NCBI RefSeq assembly: GCF_027706145.1
Contig: NZ_JAQFWW010000001.1
Location: 620,001 to 684,000, forward strand
Length of the DNA: 64,000 nucleotides
Source: Bacillus changyiensis
Lineage (GTDB): Bacteria; Bacillota; Bacilli; Bacillales; Bacillaceae
Direction: 5' to 3'
The number at the start of each line of letters is the position of its first letter. Position 1 is the stretch's first letter. The notes beneath the pieces are model-generated. The model had not been told where the DNA came from. It did no database searches and worked only from the letters and a program-made list of their open reading frames with translations. Position numbers and translations under genes: made by a program. This document shows, piece after piece, positions 47,350 through 56,754 of the stretch.

Positions 47350-47468
47350 CCTCCCCCCATGTGAACTCTAGTAAATCGCCTCTTTTTCATATACGTAACA
47401 ATCATACAAACTGTTTCATTTAAATTACATACTATGAAATTGACTAAAATATAAGGAGGGAAAGTTTT

Positions 47469-47657
47469 ATGGAATACTATTATGACCACCATAAAAAACA
47501 TGATGATTATTATTACTTCAAGTGTAAAAAGGTGTATTTCGATCCTTGCAAAAAACACTATGACTATGATTATGATTACGATAAAAAATATTATGATTAT
47601 GATCATGACAAGAAGTATTACTATTGTAAGTATTTCGATTTTAAAAAGCATTACTAA
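47469..47657 (+). CDS. Tyr/Asp/His/Lys-rich small protein
   Basis: 62 residues, MEYYYDHHKKHDDYYYFKCK... ending KYFDFKKHY; about a third is Tyr. AAGGAGGG lies upstream and a strong terminator downstream, so it is an independent gene. The composition matches the larger repeat protein at 26028-26621, including Cys-x-K and DPCKK motifs. Probably an insoluble spore-coat protein; homology between the two is not provable because of low complexity. Confidence 0.7.
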   Translation: MEYYYDHHKKHDDYYYFKCKKVYFDPCKKHYDYDYDYDKKYYDYDHDKKYYYCKYFDFKKHY

Positions 47658-47690
47658 CATCTTAACTGAATCTATTAGACAATTTTTGTC

Positions 47691-47720
47691 ACCCCGGTCC
47701 CCTAAGACCGGGGTTTTTTT
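47691..47720 (+). terminator. Terminator of the Tyr-rich gene
   Basis: ACCCCGGTC (47691-47699) and GACCGGGGT (47706-47714) pair, followed by a T-run of seven. Confidence 0.92.
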
Positions 47721-47744
47721 CCATCGTTATGATCCGTTTTTACA

Positions 47745-48452
47745 CTACATAGATTTAGACTTAAAAAAATGTTTTTTTTCATGCTTTTTTTCAACTTGAA
47801 ACATGATTTCAGTGATAATAATCATCCCAAAAATGATCAAAATCGGGAGCCAAATTGCTACAAATGGATAAGCGGGTTTAGTAAATGCAGCGATAATGGC
47901 GCCAAGACAATACAACACAATCGCAAAAGCACGTAACCATGCATCTAATTGAAAGTTTTTTTGGTTCGTATTGCTACAAAAACGCTTCATAATATCTTCG
48001 AAAAAAGAAGCAAGCGTTCCAGTCAAAACAGTAGTGGAAATACCCGCAATATTGAGCTTTCTTGCAACAATAGTTTGAAGACCCATTGCAATACTAAGCA
48101 ACATGATTAAAAGATGTGGGGAAGGATGGAATAGGGACAGACAGGCAAAGAGCAGCAAAACAAACCCTTCAACAGCAAGTGTTTTGGTTATGGCAAAAGG
48201 CCACAATGATTTTTCTTGCTTCCAAACAATAATCGCTGCGATCACTACACCGATGATAAAGCTCAATAATGCAGTAAGTGAGTACATCACTCTTTTTTGG
48301 AGTGAATGACCGATCGCTAATCCTAAAAAAATGATATTCCCAGTCATATTTGCGGTAAATACATGACCTATACTTAAATAACCAATCACATCTACTATTC
48401 CTGCCGTCAAACAGAGAAGTAAAACCATGATGTTTCGATAAGCATCTTTCAA
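47745..48452 (-). CDS. YoaK-family (DUF1275) membrane protein
   Basis: 235 residues from TTG 48452 (KDAYRNIMVLLLCLTAGIVD), with GAAAGGA upstream; the ORF continues to 48500 without a better start. Six helices with the DUF1275 signatures GIVDVIGYLSIGHVFTANMTGNIIFLG, MGLQTIVARKLNIAGISTTVLTGTLASF, and a basic C-terminal tail. Function unknown; putative small permease. Convergent to the Tyr-rich gene. Confidence 0.87.
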   Translation of the reverse strand: MKDAYRNIMVLLLCLTAGIVDVIGYLSIGHVFTANMTGNIIFLGLAIGHSLQKRVMYSLTALLSFIIGVVIAAIIVWKQEKSLWPFAITKTLAVEGFVLLLFACLSLFHPSPHLLIMLLSIAMGLQTIVARKLNIAGISTTVLTGTLASFFEDIMKRFCSNTNQKNFQLDAWLRAFAIVLYCLGAIIAAFTKPAYPFVAIWLPILIIFGMIIITEIMFQVEKKHEKKHFFKSKSM

Positions 48453-48719
48453 TGCGATCCAATCCTTTCTTGTGTTCGGCCTCCTTTTTAAGGCAAGCAA
48501 TGTAACTGTGAGGAAAAATTTCCCGATATGCTTTTTGACAAAGAAAATTATAGCATAATTATTTTAAATTCCGTATATTCTCCACTCTAATTGTTCGATA
48601 AGTTTAACAAACAATTAGATTTATTAATTTTGATCCCTACAGTGGTCGTTCCATTTCATCCACGTTTTATAGAAAAATATAATGGTTACATTTGAAAAGA
48701 TTTTGTGTTATTGTGAAAA

Positions 48720-49904
48720 ATGGTGATAAATATGATAATGTTCATAAAAGATTTGATAATTAACTTAGCCATGCTTTGTTCCTGTATTTTTTTGTATACT
48801 CAATTTACGAATACATCGCCAATTAATCGGAATTCCCCATTTAAAACACGTCTATTTTTAGGGTTGTTAGGAGGATTATTGGGGAATATTTTAATGCAAT
48901 ATAGTATTCATATCGATGAAACGATGGTTGATCTTAGACATATCCCAATCGTTTTACTTGCATTTTATGGCGGTAGTCTTCCCGCGTTGATAGCCATGAT
49001 TTTTATCATGCTAGGTCGCTTGTTATTTAGTGTCAATGGATCTTCATTTGCCGCTGTTATTTATTTATTATTAAGTACATTTGTTTCTATATGGATTGCA
49101 AACGTGAACTTTTCAAAAAGAATGAAAATATTTACGACACTGACACTAGCAAACATCATATTATCGGTTGTTTTTTCGTTCCTATTGAAAGATATAAAAC
49201 TATTAAGTCACTTACTCCCTTCATATTGGGTCATTTCATACCTATCAGGCTTCTTTTCATTTTATATGTTGGAGTATTTAAGAAAAACTCAAAAACTATT
49301 TAATCAATATAAAATAGAGTCATTTACAGATGGACTAACCGGATTAAATAATGTTAGAAGATTTAATGAAATTTTAAATTCTCAATGGGAAAACTTAGAA
49401 AACAAGGGTGAAAAGCTATGTTTACTCTATATTGATATCGACTTTTTCAAAAAAGTAAATGATACTTATGGACATAAACAAGGTGATATCGTTTTAAAAG
49501 AACTTGGACATATTCTTAAATATACGATTAGATCATTTGATATTGTGAGTCGAAATGGTGGAGAAGAGTTCACGGTGTTGCTCTTAGATTGTCCCTTAAA
49601 CCGAGCCCTTGAAATTAGTGAACGAATCAGGTCTTCTGTTGAAAACCATGTATTTCCACTTAGTTACGGAGAAAAAATTCCGATTACAGTCTCCATCGGT
49701 GTTGCTTGCACTAGTGATACTGCAAACAATTCTTCTACGTTAGTTGAAATGGCCGATAAGGCTTTATATCAAGCAAAAAGGACTGGACGTAATAAAGTTT
49801 GTGTTGCACCTCAATCCAAGTCGGCTGTTGTGAAAAATTGTCCTGAAAACCTGAATGATAAGGACACTAATCGACTTGTTGATCCTTCCTACTCATCATT
49901 TTGA
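48720..49904 (+). CDS. Membrane diguanylate cyclase (5TM-LYT and GGDEF)
   Basis: 394 residues. Six or so N-terminal helices (about 1-195) form a 5TMR-LYT-type sensor (SPFKTRLFLGLLGGLLGNIL, MVDLRHIPIVLLAFYGGSLPALIA). The C-terminal GGDEF domain (about 205-370) has DGLTGLNNVRRFNE, LLYIDIDFFKKVNDTYGH and the active-site SRNGGEEF, all consistent with an active cyclic-di-GMP synthase. The allosteric RxxD I-site is not evident. A PilZ receptor gene lies 8 kb away. A perfect terminator follows. Confidence 0.92.
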   Translation: MVINMIMFIKDLIINLAMLCSCIFLYTQFTNTSPINRNSPFKTRLFLGLLGGLLGNILMQYSIHIDETMVDLRHIPIVLLAFYGGSLPALIAMIFIMLGRLLFSVNGSSFAAVIYLLLSTFVSIWIANVNFSKRMKIFTTLTLANIILSVVFSFLLKDIKLLSHLLPSYWVISYLSGFFSFYMLEYLRKTQKLFNQYKIESFTDGLTGLNNVRRFNEILNSQWENLENKGEKLCLLYIDIDFFKKVNDTYGHKQGDIVLKELGHILKYTIRSFDIVSRNGGEEFTVLLLDCPLNRALEISERIRSSVENHVFPLSYGEKIPITVSIGVACTSDTANNSSTLVEMADKALYQAKRTGRNKVCVAPQSKSAVVKNCPENLNDKDTNRLVDPSYSSF

Positions 49905-49931
49905 CAAAACTAAAATAGCTGGTAAAGTTGC

Positions 49932-49961
49932 AAAAAGAAGCCTTCAAGTTGGCTTCTTTTT
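49932..49961. terminator. Terminator of the diguanylate cyclase gene
   Basis: AAAAAGAAGCC (49932-49942) pairs perfectly with GGCTTCTTTTT (49951-49961). Confidence 0.9.
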
Positions 49962-50056
49962 GTAATCAATATAATCAATTCAGGTCGTGCTGCTCCTCCA
50001 CATGCTCTGAAACAGCGACTCATCTCATCTGTGCCTATTTTCCCTAGTTGCATTCA

Positions 50057-50619
50057 TTAACTATTTAGTTTCTTATAGATTGTATATGAAGCATAAACTG
50101 CTGTTAATGCGCCCACCAATAGCAAACCAATGATAACAATTGTTATATACTCAGGTATAACAATAGATAACCCTGTTATGAAATAGCCCAAGACAACAAA
50201 CAACTTTGTTCCAAAACGGTTTGCCTGTTTCCACACTCTTTCATCTTTTAATGTCCACGGTGTCCTCAGGTCCATACGCATGATTAGGTTTTGTTTTTTT
50301 CATAGGATGACCCACAATGATGATAAAAAATCCAAGTACCAAAGCCAAAAGCTATAATGACCAAGTGTATAATAAATAAAAAACTTAGCATCATCATATT
50401 GATTTTATTTAATATGGTCATGTTATTTTTATGGAATAACATATGCGAAACGAACATAAGAAAAGGCATTAACAAGATAGCCCATGTTTAATCAACATAT
50501 TGATCAGGTTCAGCGTTTGACCAGTGAATAGGTAATTCATGTGGCAAATTCGGAAACGCAATAATCATGACGATAAGACTTACTAAAATAATACCAATCG
50601 GTAAGAAGCTTTTGTTCAT
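50057..50619 (-). pseudogene. SdpI-family immunity/membrane protein, decayed
   Basis: From ATG 50619 (MNKSFLPIGIILVSLIVMII, preceded by GGAGGAGTG) the frame reads PNLPHELPIHWSNAEPDQYVD and then meets TAA at 50490-50488, where relatives have a Lys codon. The same frame resumes TWAILLMPFLMF. Later the coding sense shifts to HPMKKTKPN in one frame and then LRTPWTLKDERVWKQANRFG in another, ending at 50057. DUF1648 plus the (I/L)RTPWTL...W...HRFG motif identifies SdpI/YvaZ-like proteins. One nonsense change and two frameshifts show that it is dead. Confidence 0.8.
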
Positions 50620-50731
50620 TTCACTTCACTCCTCCATGTTGTGAATTTGGAGTTTAGCAACAAAGGGATCTTCTATTCTCAAAAACAAATAATCATGAGA
50701 AATATTATCCATAAGGCTTTAAACAAGTAAA

Positions 50732-50760
50732 ACACCATAGAAGGAATATCTATGGTGTTT
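50732..50760. terminator. Terminator of the EamA gene
   Basis: AACACCATAGA (50732-50742) and TCTATGGTGTT (50750-50760) pair perfectly with a 7-nt loop. Confidence 0.85.
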
Positions 50761-50802
50761 CAAAATGAATAGTCAAGAATAGGACCCCAAAACTTAAAAT
50801 AT

Positions 50803-51729
50803 TTAAAAATTTTTATTCGCTGTACTTGCATTCTCAATCAAAATTTTCTTTTTCAATAATCTAGGAAGACAAATACCTACTAAAATGAGAAGTATACCTA
50901 CAAATTGGGAAGCACCTACATGTTCTTTTAGCACAAACATAGACATTATAACCGCTGTAGGAAGCTCTAATGCTCCCAAAATAGATGCCAAACCAGAACC
51001 AACTAGTGGAACACCTTTAGAAAACAGCAATGTTGAAAGAAAAGGACCAAAAAAAGCTAAGTAAATTCCAAATTGTAGAGACAATTCTACTAATAGTTTT
51101 CCATTAGCAAAGAATGTAGGAGGTAAAATGATTGTACAGACTGTAAAGCCACCGGAAATCATAAGTGCTGTTTTTATCATAGGATTTACTTGAACGGCAA
51201 CCTTTCCACTGAGTAGAATAAAGATCGTATATGACATGGCTGCCAAGAGTCCAAATAAAAACCCTAACAAATGCACATGTCTTACACCTGTTGAAAAGAT
51301 ATTGGTCGCACAGAGTGTTCCGATAAATAAAGGAATTAACGAGAGTAACTTCCCTTTCTCTGGAATCCTTCGATTGATAAGCGCCTCAATGAACACGCCC
51401 ATCCATGTAAATTGAAATAGAAGGACAATTGCTAATGACGCAGAAATGTATTGAAGGGAAAGGTAATAAAACATTCCTGTTAATCCTGTTGTAGATCCAA
51501 CCACAGTTAACAGAAAAATTTCTTTTTTGGTCGGCTTTACATACTTATTTGTGATTAAACGCTTTTTATGACTAAAAAGCACCCCTCCCCACAACATAAA
51601 CGCCCCCAAGAACATTTGAATTCCAACAACATCATTCACGATAAACCCAGCTTTATAAGCTAATTTTACAATCGTAGATAAAACTCCATAGCTACAAGCT
51701 CCTAAGATGATATATATAATCCCTTTCAT
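50803..51729 (-). CDS. EamA-family (DMT) transporter
   Basis: 308 residues, ten predicted helices in two EamA repeats (GACSYGVLSTIVKLAYKAGF ... and LLAAMSYTIFILLSGKVA ... LGALELPTAVIMSMFVLKEHVG). Members export amino acids or metabolites; here the substrate is unknown. AGGTGGGATT precedes ATG 51729. It lies 37 bp downstream of the nucleoside permease gene and could share its transcript, which would hint at purine or pentose metabolite export. Confidence 0.87.
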   Translation of the reverse strand: MKGIIYIILGACSYGVLSTIVKLAYKAGFIVNDVVGIQMFLGAFMLWGGVLFSHKKRLITNKYVKPTKKEIFLLTVVGSTTGLTGMFYYLSLQYISASLAIVLLFQFTWMGVFIEALINRRIPEKGKLLSLIPLFIGTLCATNIFSTGVRHVHLLGFLFGLLAAMSYTIFILLSGKVAVQVNPMIKTALMISGGFTVCTIILPPTFFANGKLLVELSLQFGIYLAFFGPFLSTLLFSKGVPLVGSGLASILGALELPTAVIMSMFVLKEHVGASQFVGILLILVGICLPRLLKKKILIENASTANKNF

Positions 51730-51766
51730 AATCCCACCTGATCTTTCTCCTTACTACTTCTAGTTT

Positions 51767-53023
51767 TCAATGACCTATTGTTACTTTCTTCATTTCATTA
51801 TGATCATGTTTATATTTAAAACTTACTGCAAAAACAACGGCGAGAATGAGCGTATATGCTCCAAATACTAACCAAATACTTTGCCAATCCTTCACACCGT
51901 CTACAGTGAAATAATCCACGACCTTCCCACTCATAATAGCACCTACATAGGCACCTATTCCATTAACCATTGTCATGAATAAACCTTGTGCACTCGCACG
52001 TATTCGATGATCCACTTCCTTTTCTACAAAAATCGCCCCAGAAATATTAAAAAAGTCAAATGCACAACCGTACACTATCATTGATAATAATAATAAAATA
52101 AATCCCCCACTAGACGGGTTTCCATAAGCGAAGAATGTAAAACGTAAAGTCCATGCCACCATACTGATCAACATGACCTTTTTTATTCCGAATTTACGTA
52201 AGAAAAATGGGATGGCAAGGATAAAGAATACTTCTGAAATCTGTGATATTGATAATAAAACAGCCGGATATTTAACAACAAGACTATCTTTATATTGTGG
52301 ATCCAATGCAAAATCATGTAGAAATGGATTTCCAAAAGTATTCGTAATCTGGAGTGCAGCTCCTAACAGCATCGCAAAAAGGAAAAAGATCGCCATTTTC
52401 TTTTGTTTAAATAATATAAAAGCATCAATGCCTAAAAGACTAACGAGTGACTTATCTTTCTTCGCTTTTGATGTTGGACAATCTTGAAGTGTCAATGAAT
52501 ACAATGCAAGTAAGAGTGAAGCACCAGAAGCAACATATAACTGAACGTTGCTCAATTCAAGCTTCAAAAAACTAATCGTCCACATAGCAAGAATAAAACC
52601 AACTGTTCCAAAAACACGAACAGGCGGGAAGTCTTTTTCTGTATCAAGCCCTGTTTTTTCTAAAGAAACGTAAGAGATGACATTAGATAAAGCAATTGTT
52701 GGCATGTAAACGATTGCATTAAAAAGCATAACCCAAAACATGATGATAGGATCTGAAATCTGTGCAGCTACAAATAATGCGACAGCTCCAAAAAAGTGGC
52801 AAATCCCGTATAATTGATTTGCTTTTATCCAGCGATCCGCAATAATCCCTGTCATACTTGGCATAAGAATTGCAGCAATTCCTTTTGAGCTAAAAACAAG
52901 CCCGACTTGTGCTCCAGTAAAATGCAACGTGTTGATCATATAAGATCCAATTGTTACAAGCCAAGATCCCCAAATGAAAAACTGAAGAAAAAACATAATT
53001 CGAAGACGTAATTTTGTATTCAT
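51767..53023 (-). CDS. Nucleoside:proton symporter (NupG-like MFS)
   Basis: 418 residues, twelve helices. The opening LRIMFFLQFFIWGSWLVTIGSYM, GLVFSSKGIAAILMPSMTGIIADRW and FPPVRVFGTVGFILAMW are hallmarks of the NHS nucleoside permease family (NupG/XapB of E. coli). It should bring purine and pyrimidine nucleosides into the cell. AGGAGGAAG precedes ATG 53023. The upstream gene encodes a purine-nucleoside phosphorylase, so import and cleavage are paired. Confidence 0.88.
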   Translation of the reverse strand: MNTKLRLRIMFFLQFFIWGSWLVTIGSYMINTLHFTGAQVGLVFSSKGIAAILMPSMTGIIADRWIKANQLYGICHFFGAVALFVAAQISDPIIMFWVMLFNAIVYMPTIALSNVISYVSLEKTGLDTEKDFPPVRVFGTVGFILAMWTISFLKLELSNVQLYVASGASLLLALYSLTLQDCPTSKAKKDKSLVSLLGIDAFILFKQKKMAIFFLFAMLLGAALQITNTFGNPFLHDFALDPQYKDSLVVKYPAVLLSISQISEVFFILAIPFFLRKFGIKKVMLISMVAWTLRFTFFAYGNPSSGGFILLLLSMIVYGCAFDFFNISGAIFVEKEVDHRIRASAQGLFMTMVNGIGAYVGAIMSGKVVDYFTVDGVKDWQSIWLVFGAYTLILAVVFAVSFKYKHDHNEMKKVTIGH

Positions 53024-53224
53024 TTCTTCCTCCTGATCTTTAGCATAATAGTGGATTTGTCGATCATAAAAATCAGAGACTTAAACAGTTAGGATAATGT
53101 AATTGAAACATGTAACTGTAACAAATGACGATTGTCAACACGTGAGCTCTCTCTGGAAACGGATCGCACATTATGGATTTGCAACAGCCAACAAGGTGTC
53201 AATCGCCTGAGACCTCATCTTATC

Positions 53225-54043
53225 TTACATTCTTGCAATAGATTCTTTTACTAATTTAATAAATTTCTCTCTTACTGTAGCAGCTACCTCAATTACTTCA
53301 TCATGACTTAATGGTTGATCAAGAATCCCGCATGCCATATTAGTTAAACAGGAAATACCAAGAACTTTCATACCTCCATGAACAGCAACAATTGCCTCTG
53401 GGACTGTTGACATACCAACAGCATCCGCTCCGAATGTGCGAATCATCCGAATCTCAGCTGGGGTTTCGTATGTCGGTCCGCTCCACCAAGCATATACACC
53501 CTGTTGTAATGTGATATTTTGTTCTTTCGCTACAGTAGAGGCAATATTTCGTAAACCGTGATGATAAACTTCAGAAACGTCTGGGAAACGGGTTCCCAAT
53601 TTATCATCATTAGGACCAATCAATGGATTTGTAGCAACTAAATTAAGATGATCAGTAATTAACATTAAATCTCCTGGATTAAAACTTGTATTAATAGCAC
53701 CGCATGCATTAGTAATAATCAAATTCTCTACACCCAGTGCCTTCATCACACGTACTGGAAAAGTTACTTCATCCAAGGTAAAGCCTTCATAATAATGAAA
53801 ACGCCCTTTCATCACCACTACCGTTTTTCCCTTTAATTCTCCTATGACTAATTCGTTTGCATGTCCAATTGCTTCAGACTTCGCAAAGTGCGGAATCTCA
53901 TGATAAGGAATCTTGAAAGGGCTTACAATTTCTTCAGCAAGAGGTCCTAAACCTGATCCTAAAATCATTCCAATCGTTGGACGATGAGCAGTCTTATTCA
54001 TTATAAAATCTCTAGCTTCTAAAATTTCTTGGTATTTGTGCAT
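53225..54043 (-). CDS. Purine-nucleoside phosphorylase (trimeric type)
   Basis: 272 residues, PNP class I. Phosphate-binding MILGSGLGPLAEEI and MKGRFHYYEGF, ribose/base site ITNACGAINTSFNPGDLMLITDHLN, and VGMSTVPEAIVA. The base-recognition segment is GISCLTNMACGI, where the Asn fits 6-oxopurine (guanosine, inosine). It splits nucleosides to free base and ribose-1-phosphate. It is likely a second copy beside the usual Bacillus punA/pupG elsewhere. A candidate operator lies upstream, next to the divergent ROK regulator. Confidence 0.92.
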   Translation of the reverse strand: MHKYQEILEARDFIMNKTAHRPTIGMILGSGLGPLAEEIVSPFKIPYHEIPHFAKSEAIGHANELVIGELKGKTVVVMKGRFHYYEGFTLDEVTFPVRVMKALGVENLIITNACGAINTSFNPGDLMLITDHLNLVATNPLIGPNDDKLGTRFPDVSEVYHHGLRNIASTVAKEQNITLQQGVYAWWSGPTYETPAEIRMIRTFGADAVGMSTVPEAIVAVHGGMKVLGISCLTNMACGILDQPLSHDEVIEVAATVREKFIKLVKESIARM

Positions 54044-54080
54044 TCTAACTCCTCCTTAATTAGACAAACTGCGAAATTCA

Positions 54081-54107
54081 TAACAATTTGTTAAGACTAG
54101 TTTAACA
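54081..54107. promoter_or_regulatory. Overlapping inverted repeats upstream of the PNP gene
   Basis: TAACAA-T-TTGTTA (54081-54093) is a perfect palindrome and overlaps TGTTAA-N7-TTAACA (54089-54107), giving three regularly placed half-sites. They lie between the PNP gene and the divergent ROK gene, so they are a natural operator candidate for the ROK protein. Confidence 0.5.
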
Positions 54108-54275
54108 GGCAAAACAGATGATTGTAAATAACTAAATTTCATTTTTATAAAAAGTATGTATAATTAACAAGTGATAAACAAAATAAACCTCTTTAAATGG
54201 TTAACTTTTTTTATAAATAAATAAAAGATCAGGATAATTTGGCTTCATCTTTTTAAATAAATCAGATAAAATAAA

Positions 54276-54281
54276 TATAAT
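54276..54281 (+). promoter_or_regulatory. -10 element of the ROK regulator gene
   Basis: TATAAT at 54276-54281 with a weak TTTAAA -35 18 bp upstream, 28 bp before the start codon. Confidence 0.4.
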
Positions 54282-54309
54282 GAAATGAAGAGCCTTCGGA
54301 GGAAATATC

Positions 54310-55527
54310 ATGCTAAACGAATTTGTGGGGCTAACATCGCCAAAGACAAAAAAACTAAAACTTTTATATAGCTTGGTTCGCAAGTTTGGGCCTGTAAGGA
54401 TTAACACACTTACTGAACTAACTGGCTACAAACATGTGACTTGTGCACGTCTACTCGATGAACTTGTAGAAGAAGGACTGATCTATGATAGTGGGATTGG
54501 GGAATCAAGTGGCGGAAGGAAACCATTGATGTACGTGATCAATCCTAACACTTATTATTTAGTTGGCGTGGAAATGACCAATTTATACACGACAGTATTG
54601 CTTCTCGATCTGAAATTAAATATTTTAGCCGTTGAAAAATTAAAAATGGATTCAACATGTACAGGAGAGTACACGTTAAATTTTGTATCCCAATGCATCG
54701 ATGAATTATTAGCGAAACACAACATTCAAAGGGAGAAATTGCTAGGAATTGGTATCGGCGTTTTGAATCCTATTGACCAAGAACGGGAAGTCATCACAAA
54801 TCCTCATTCTTTTCCTGCAGAGGGATGGGATAACTTAAATATTGTCGACTATTTAAGACAGAAAAATAATACCCTTGTACTGCTTGATAATGGAACAAAT
54901 TTGGCAGCATTAGCAGAATACCGTAATAACTATTGGAAAGAAACAGATAATGTAGTTTTTGTCTCTAGTGATATGGGGATTCGTTACAGTACAATTTTTC
55001 AAGGCAGATTGGTTCATAACAAAAATGAAACGGGTGATGCCTTTGGACACACCATAATTGATCTGCATGGCCGACGTTGCTCATGCGGGTCATATGGTTG
55101 TCTACAGGCCTATAGCAGTTTGCCAGCTATTCGCGATGAAGTCGTTCGGCGGATGAAGCGTGGTCACGTTTCATTACTTGAAGATAACATTCAGGATGTA
55201 GAAGATATAGATTTTCACCATATTTTAAATGCAATAGAGAAAGAAGACCCTCTTTGTCTTGAAGTCGTTGAGGAAGCAGCTTATTTTTTTGGTATCGGTC
55301 TTAGTAATTTGATCTTCCTTTTGCGCCCAGATATTGTGATCTGTGGAGGAACCTTAGTTCCAAAACCTCTTTTTTATGAAGTAGCCTCTGAAACAGCACA
55401 AAAGCGACTCATGCAATTTCCAAATCGTCATGTTCAGATTATTAAGTCAACTGCAGCTTACAATATCGTAGCACAGGGAGCGGGATGTATGATACTGGAT
55501 TATTTCACTGAAGAGGTTATACCATAG
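54310..55527 (+). CDS. ROK-family transcriptional repressor
   Basis: 405 residues. The winged helix is at about 15-70 (FGPVRINTLTELTGYKHVTCARLLDELVEEGLIYDSG). The ROK sugar-kinase-like domain follows, with LGIGIGVLNP, LLDNGTNLAALAEY and the zinc-binding HGRRCSCGSYGCLQAY. The usual ATP-binding DxGxT motif is absent (VGVEMTNLYTTVLL), so it acts as a sensor. It diverges from the PNP-nucleoside permease genes and probably responds to a nucleoside-derived sugar. CGGAGG precedes ATG 54310. Confidence 0.88.
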   Translation: MLNEFVGLTSPKTKKLKLLYSLVRKFGPVRINTLTELTGYKHVTCARLLDELVEEGLIYDSGIGESSGGRKPLMYVINPNTYYLVGVEMTNLYTTVLLLDLKLNILAVEKLKMDSTCTGEYTLNFVSQCIDELLAKHNIQREKLLGIGIGVLNPIDQEREVITNPHSFPAEGWDNLNIVDYLRQKNNTLVLLDNGTNLAALAEYRNNYWKETDNVVFVSSDMGIRYSTIFQGRLVHNKNETGDAFGHTIIDLHGRRCSCGSYGCLQAYSSLPAIRDEVVRRMKRGHVSLLEDNIQDVEDIDFHHILNAIEKEDPLCLEVVEEAAYFFGIGLSNLIFLLRPDIVICGGTLVPKPLFYEVASETAQKRLMQFPNRHVQIIKSTAAYNIVAQGAGCMILDYFTEEVIP

Positions 55528-55672
55528 GAAGCTATTCGTATTTGTGACCGAAACAATTTCTATTTAGTAGAGGTGTATAATTGTCCTCGGACATTTCAAA
55601 AGGTTCAGTTTGATGGTTTAGGTCAAATAGATTGTCCAAAGTGATGCGAAGACAACATGCAGGACAAAGTCC

Positions 55673-56362
55673 TTACTTATAGCTTGTCTTGTACACCTCT
55701 AACTGTTTATTTGAGTTCATTATAATTCTATTGTTATTGATCGTTATAATCTCCAGAGGATATATAGCAGATACTTTATCAGAAAAAATCCACCTTCTTC
55801 CTGGTTGAGTAAGTAAAATGAATATCCCTTTTGAAGCATCTCCCATAAAATGAAGTGAGGTTGGGCTTAAAGGCTGATTTTCTCGTTCATAAATTCCGAT
55901 ATCCATTAGCCTTTTACCTACATCTATTGCATCATCAACAATCAGACCTATTTCACTAATATTTAGAACGGACTCAATAGAGAAAGGTTCCATTCTTTTT
56001 CTAGAGATAGAATGTCTAGAAATGAACTCAACTATATTACCTGCAGGATCATAAAAATAAAGTGAGTGTGCATCTGAACCTGAGAAATATATTTCATCAT
56101 CTCCATCTTCAATATTTAAGCTAACTTTTTCCTTAACCCATGATTTTGCTTCAGCAAATTGATTAGCTGGAATGTTAAAAGCAAAATGGTAATAAGGCTT
56201 ACCTTCTATATTTTCTGATGTAAACTTTAACGTACTTGAACCAATTACAATTTGAATGCTATCTTTATCTGCTTTAAGTAAAGGAAATCCGAATTTTTCT
56301 ACATAAAACTTTCTCATCTCTTTGATACATTTCGTTTGTAAAGTCACCGATTTTACTTCCAT
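55673..56362 (-). CDS. VOC-family (glyoxalase-like) protein
   Basis: 229 residues in two VOC modules: VTLQTKCIKEMRKFYVEKFGFPL ... SLYFYDPAGNIVEFISRH, then ISEIGLIVDDAIDVGKRLMDIGI ... GIFILLTQPGRRWIF. The first half keeps a Glu at the expected metal position (NIVEF). The second half has lost the typical ligands. Substrate unknown: possibly dioxygenase, epimerase or antibiotic-binding. AAAGGGGTG precedes ATG 56362. Confidence 0.82.
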   Translation of the reverse strand: MEVKSVTLQTKCIKEMRKFYVEKFGFPLLKADKDSIQIVIGSSTLKFTSENIEGKPYYHFAFNIPANQFAEAKSWVKEKVSLNIEDGDDEIYFSGSDAHSLYFYDPAGNIVEFISRHSISRKRMEPFSIESVLNISEIGLIVDDAIDVGKRLMDIGIYERENQPLSPTSLHFMGDASKGIFILLTQPGRRWIFSDKVSAIYPLEIITINNNRIIMNSNKQLEVYKTSYK

Positions 56363-56448
56363 ATGTAAACACCCCTTTATTCACTCATTTTTAATTACAG
56401 TATAATACAAATTTACAAATAACTAAAACATGATTAGTTGGTGCTTTT

Positions 56449-56616
56449 TTAGTATATTGTCAGAAACCTCTTTTTGGTGTCAGCAAAGTTGGTCAACAAT
56501 TCGCCAATGGCTACTTTTTCACAGTTTGTTAAGGCTTCTAATAGGCTTGAATGACCAGCCTCCTCGTAAAAGAGTTGGCGTTCATTTGCCTTGAAATGAT
56601 TGTTATCCAGGTTCAC
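56449..56616 (-). CDS. Possible 55-residue protein
   Basis: From GTG 56616 the frame reads NLDNNHFKANERQLFYEEAG and ends LLTNFADTKKRFLTIY. The composition is protein-like (acidic helix, then Thr/Phe tail), and CTGAAAG may serve as a weak ribosome-binding site. It could be a short gene or the 3' fragment of a lost one. No family recognised. Confidence 0.35.
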   Translation of the reverse strand: MNLDNNHFKANERQLFYEEAGHSSLLEALTNCEKVAIGELLTNFADTKKRFLTIY

Positions 56617-56754
56617 CTTTCAGAAGTTTATAACAGAAGAATATCTTGAATAATGATTGGCTAGAGGAAGCAATGGCGTTTTCTTTGCGCTATACTGGAA
56701 GTGATGCGTTTTTTTGTAAATTTATAACTGAATTTACTAAAGAGGAGGTATATT

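Noticed and set aside
47346..47660. 104-codon minus-strand frame rich in Ile/Val
   Set aside because: Antisense of the Tyr-rich small gene, produced by repeated TAT/GAT codons.
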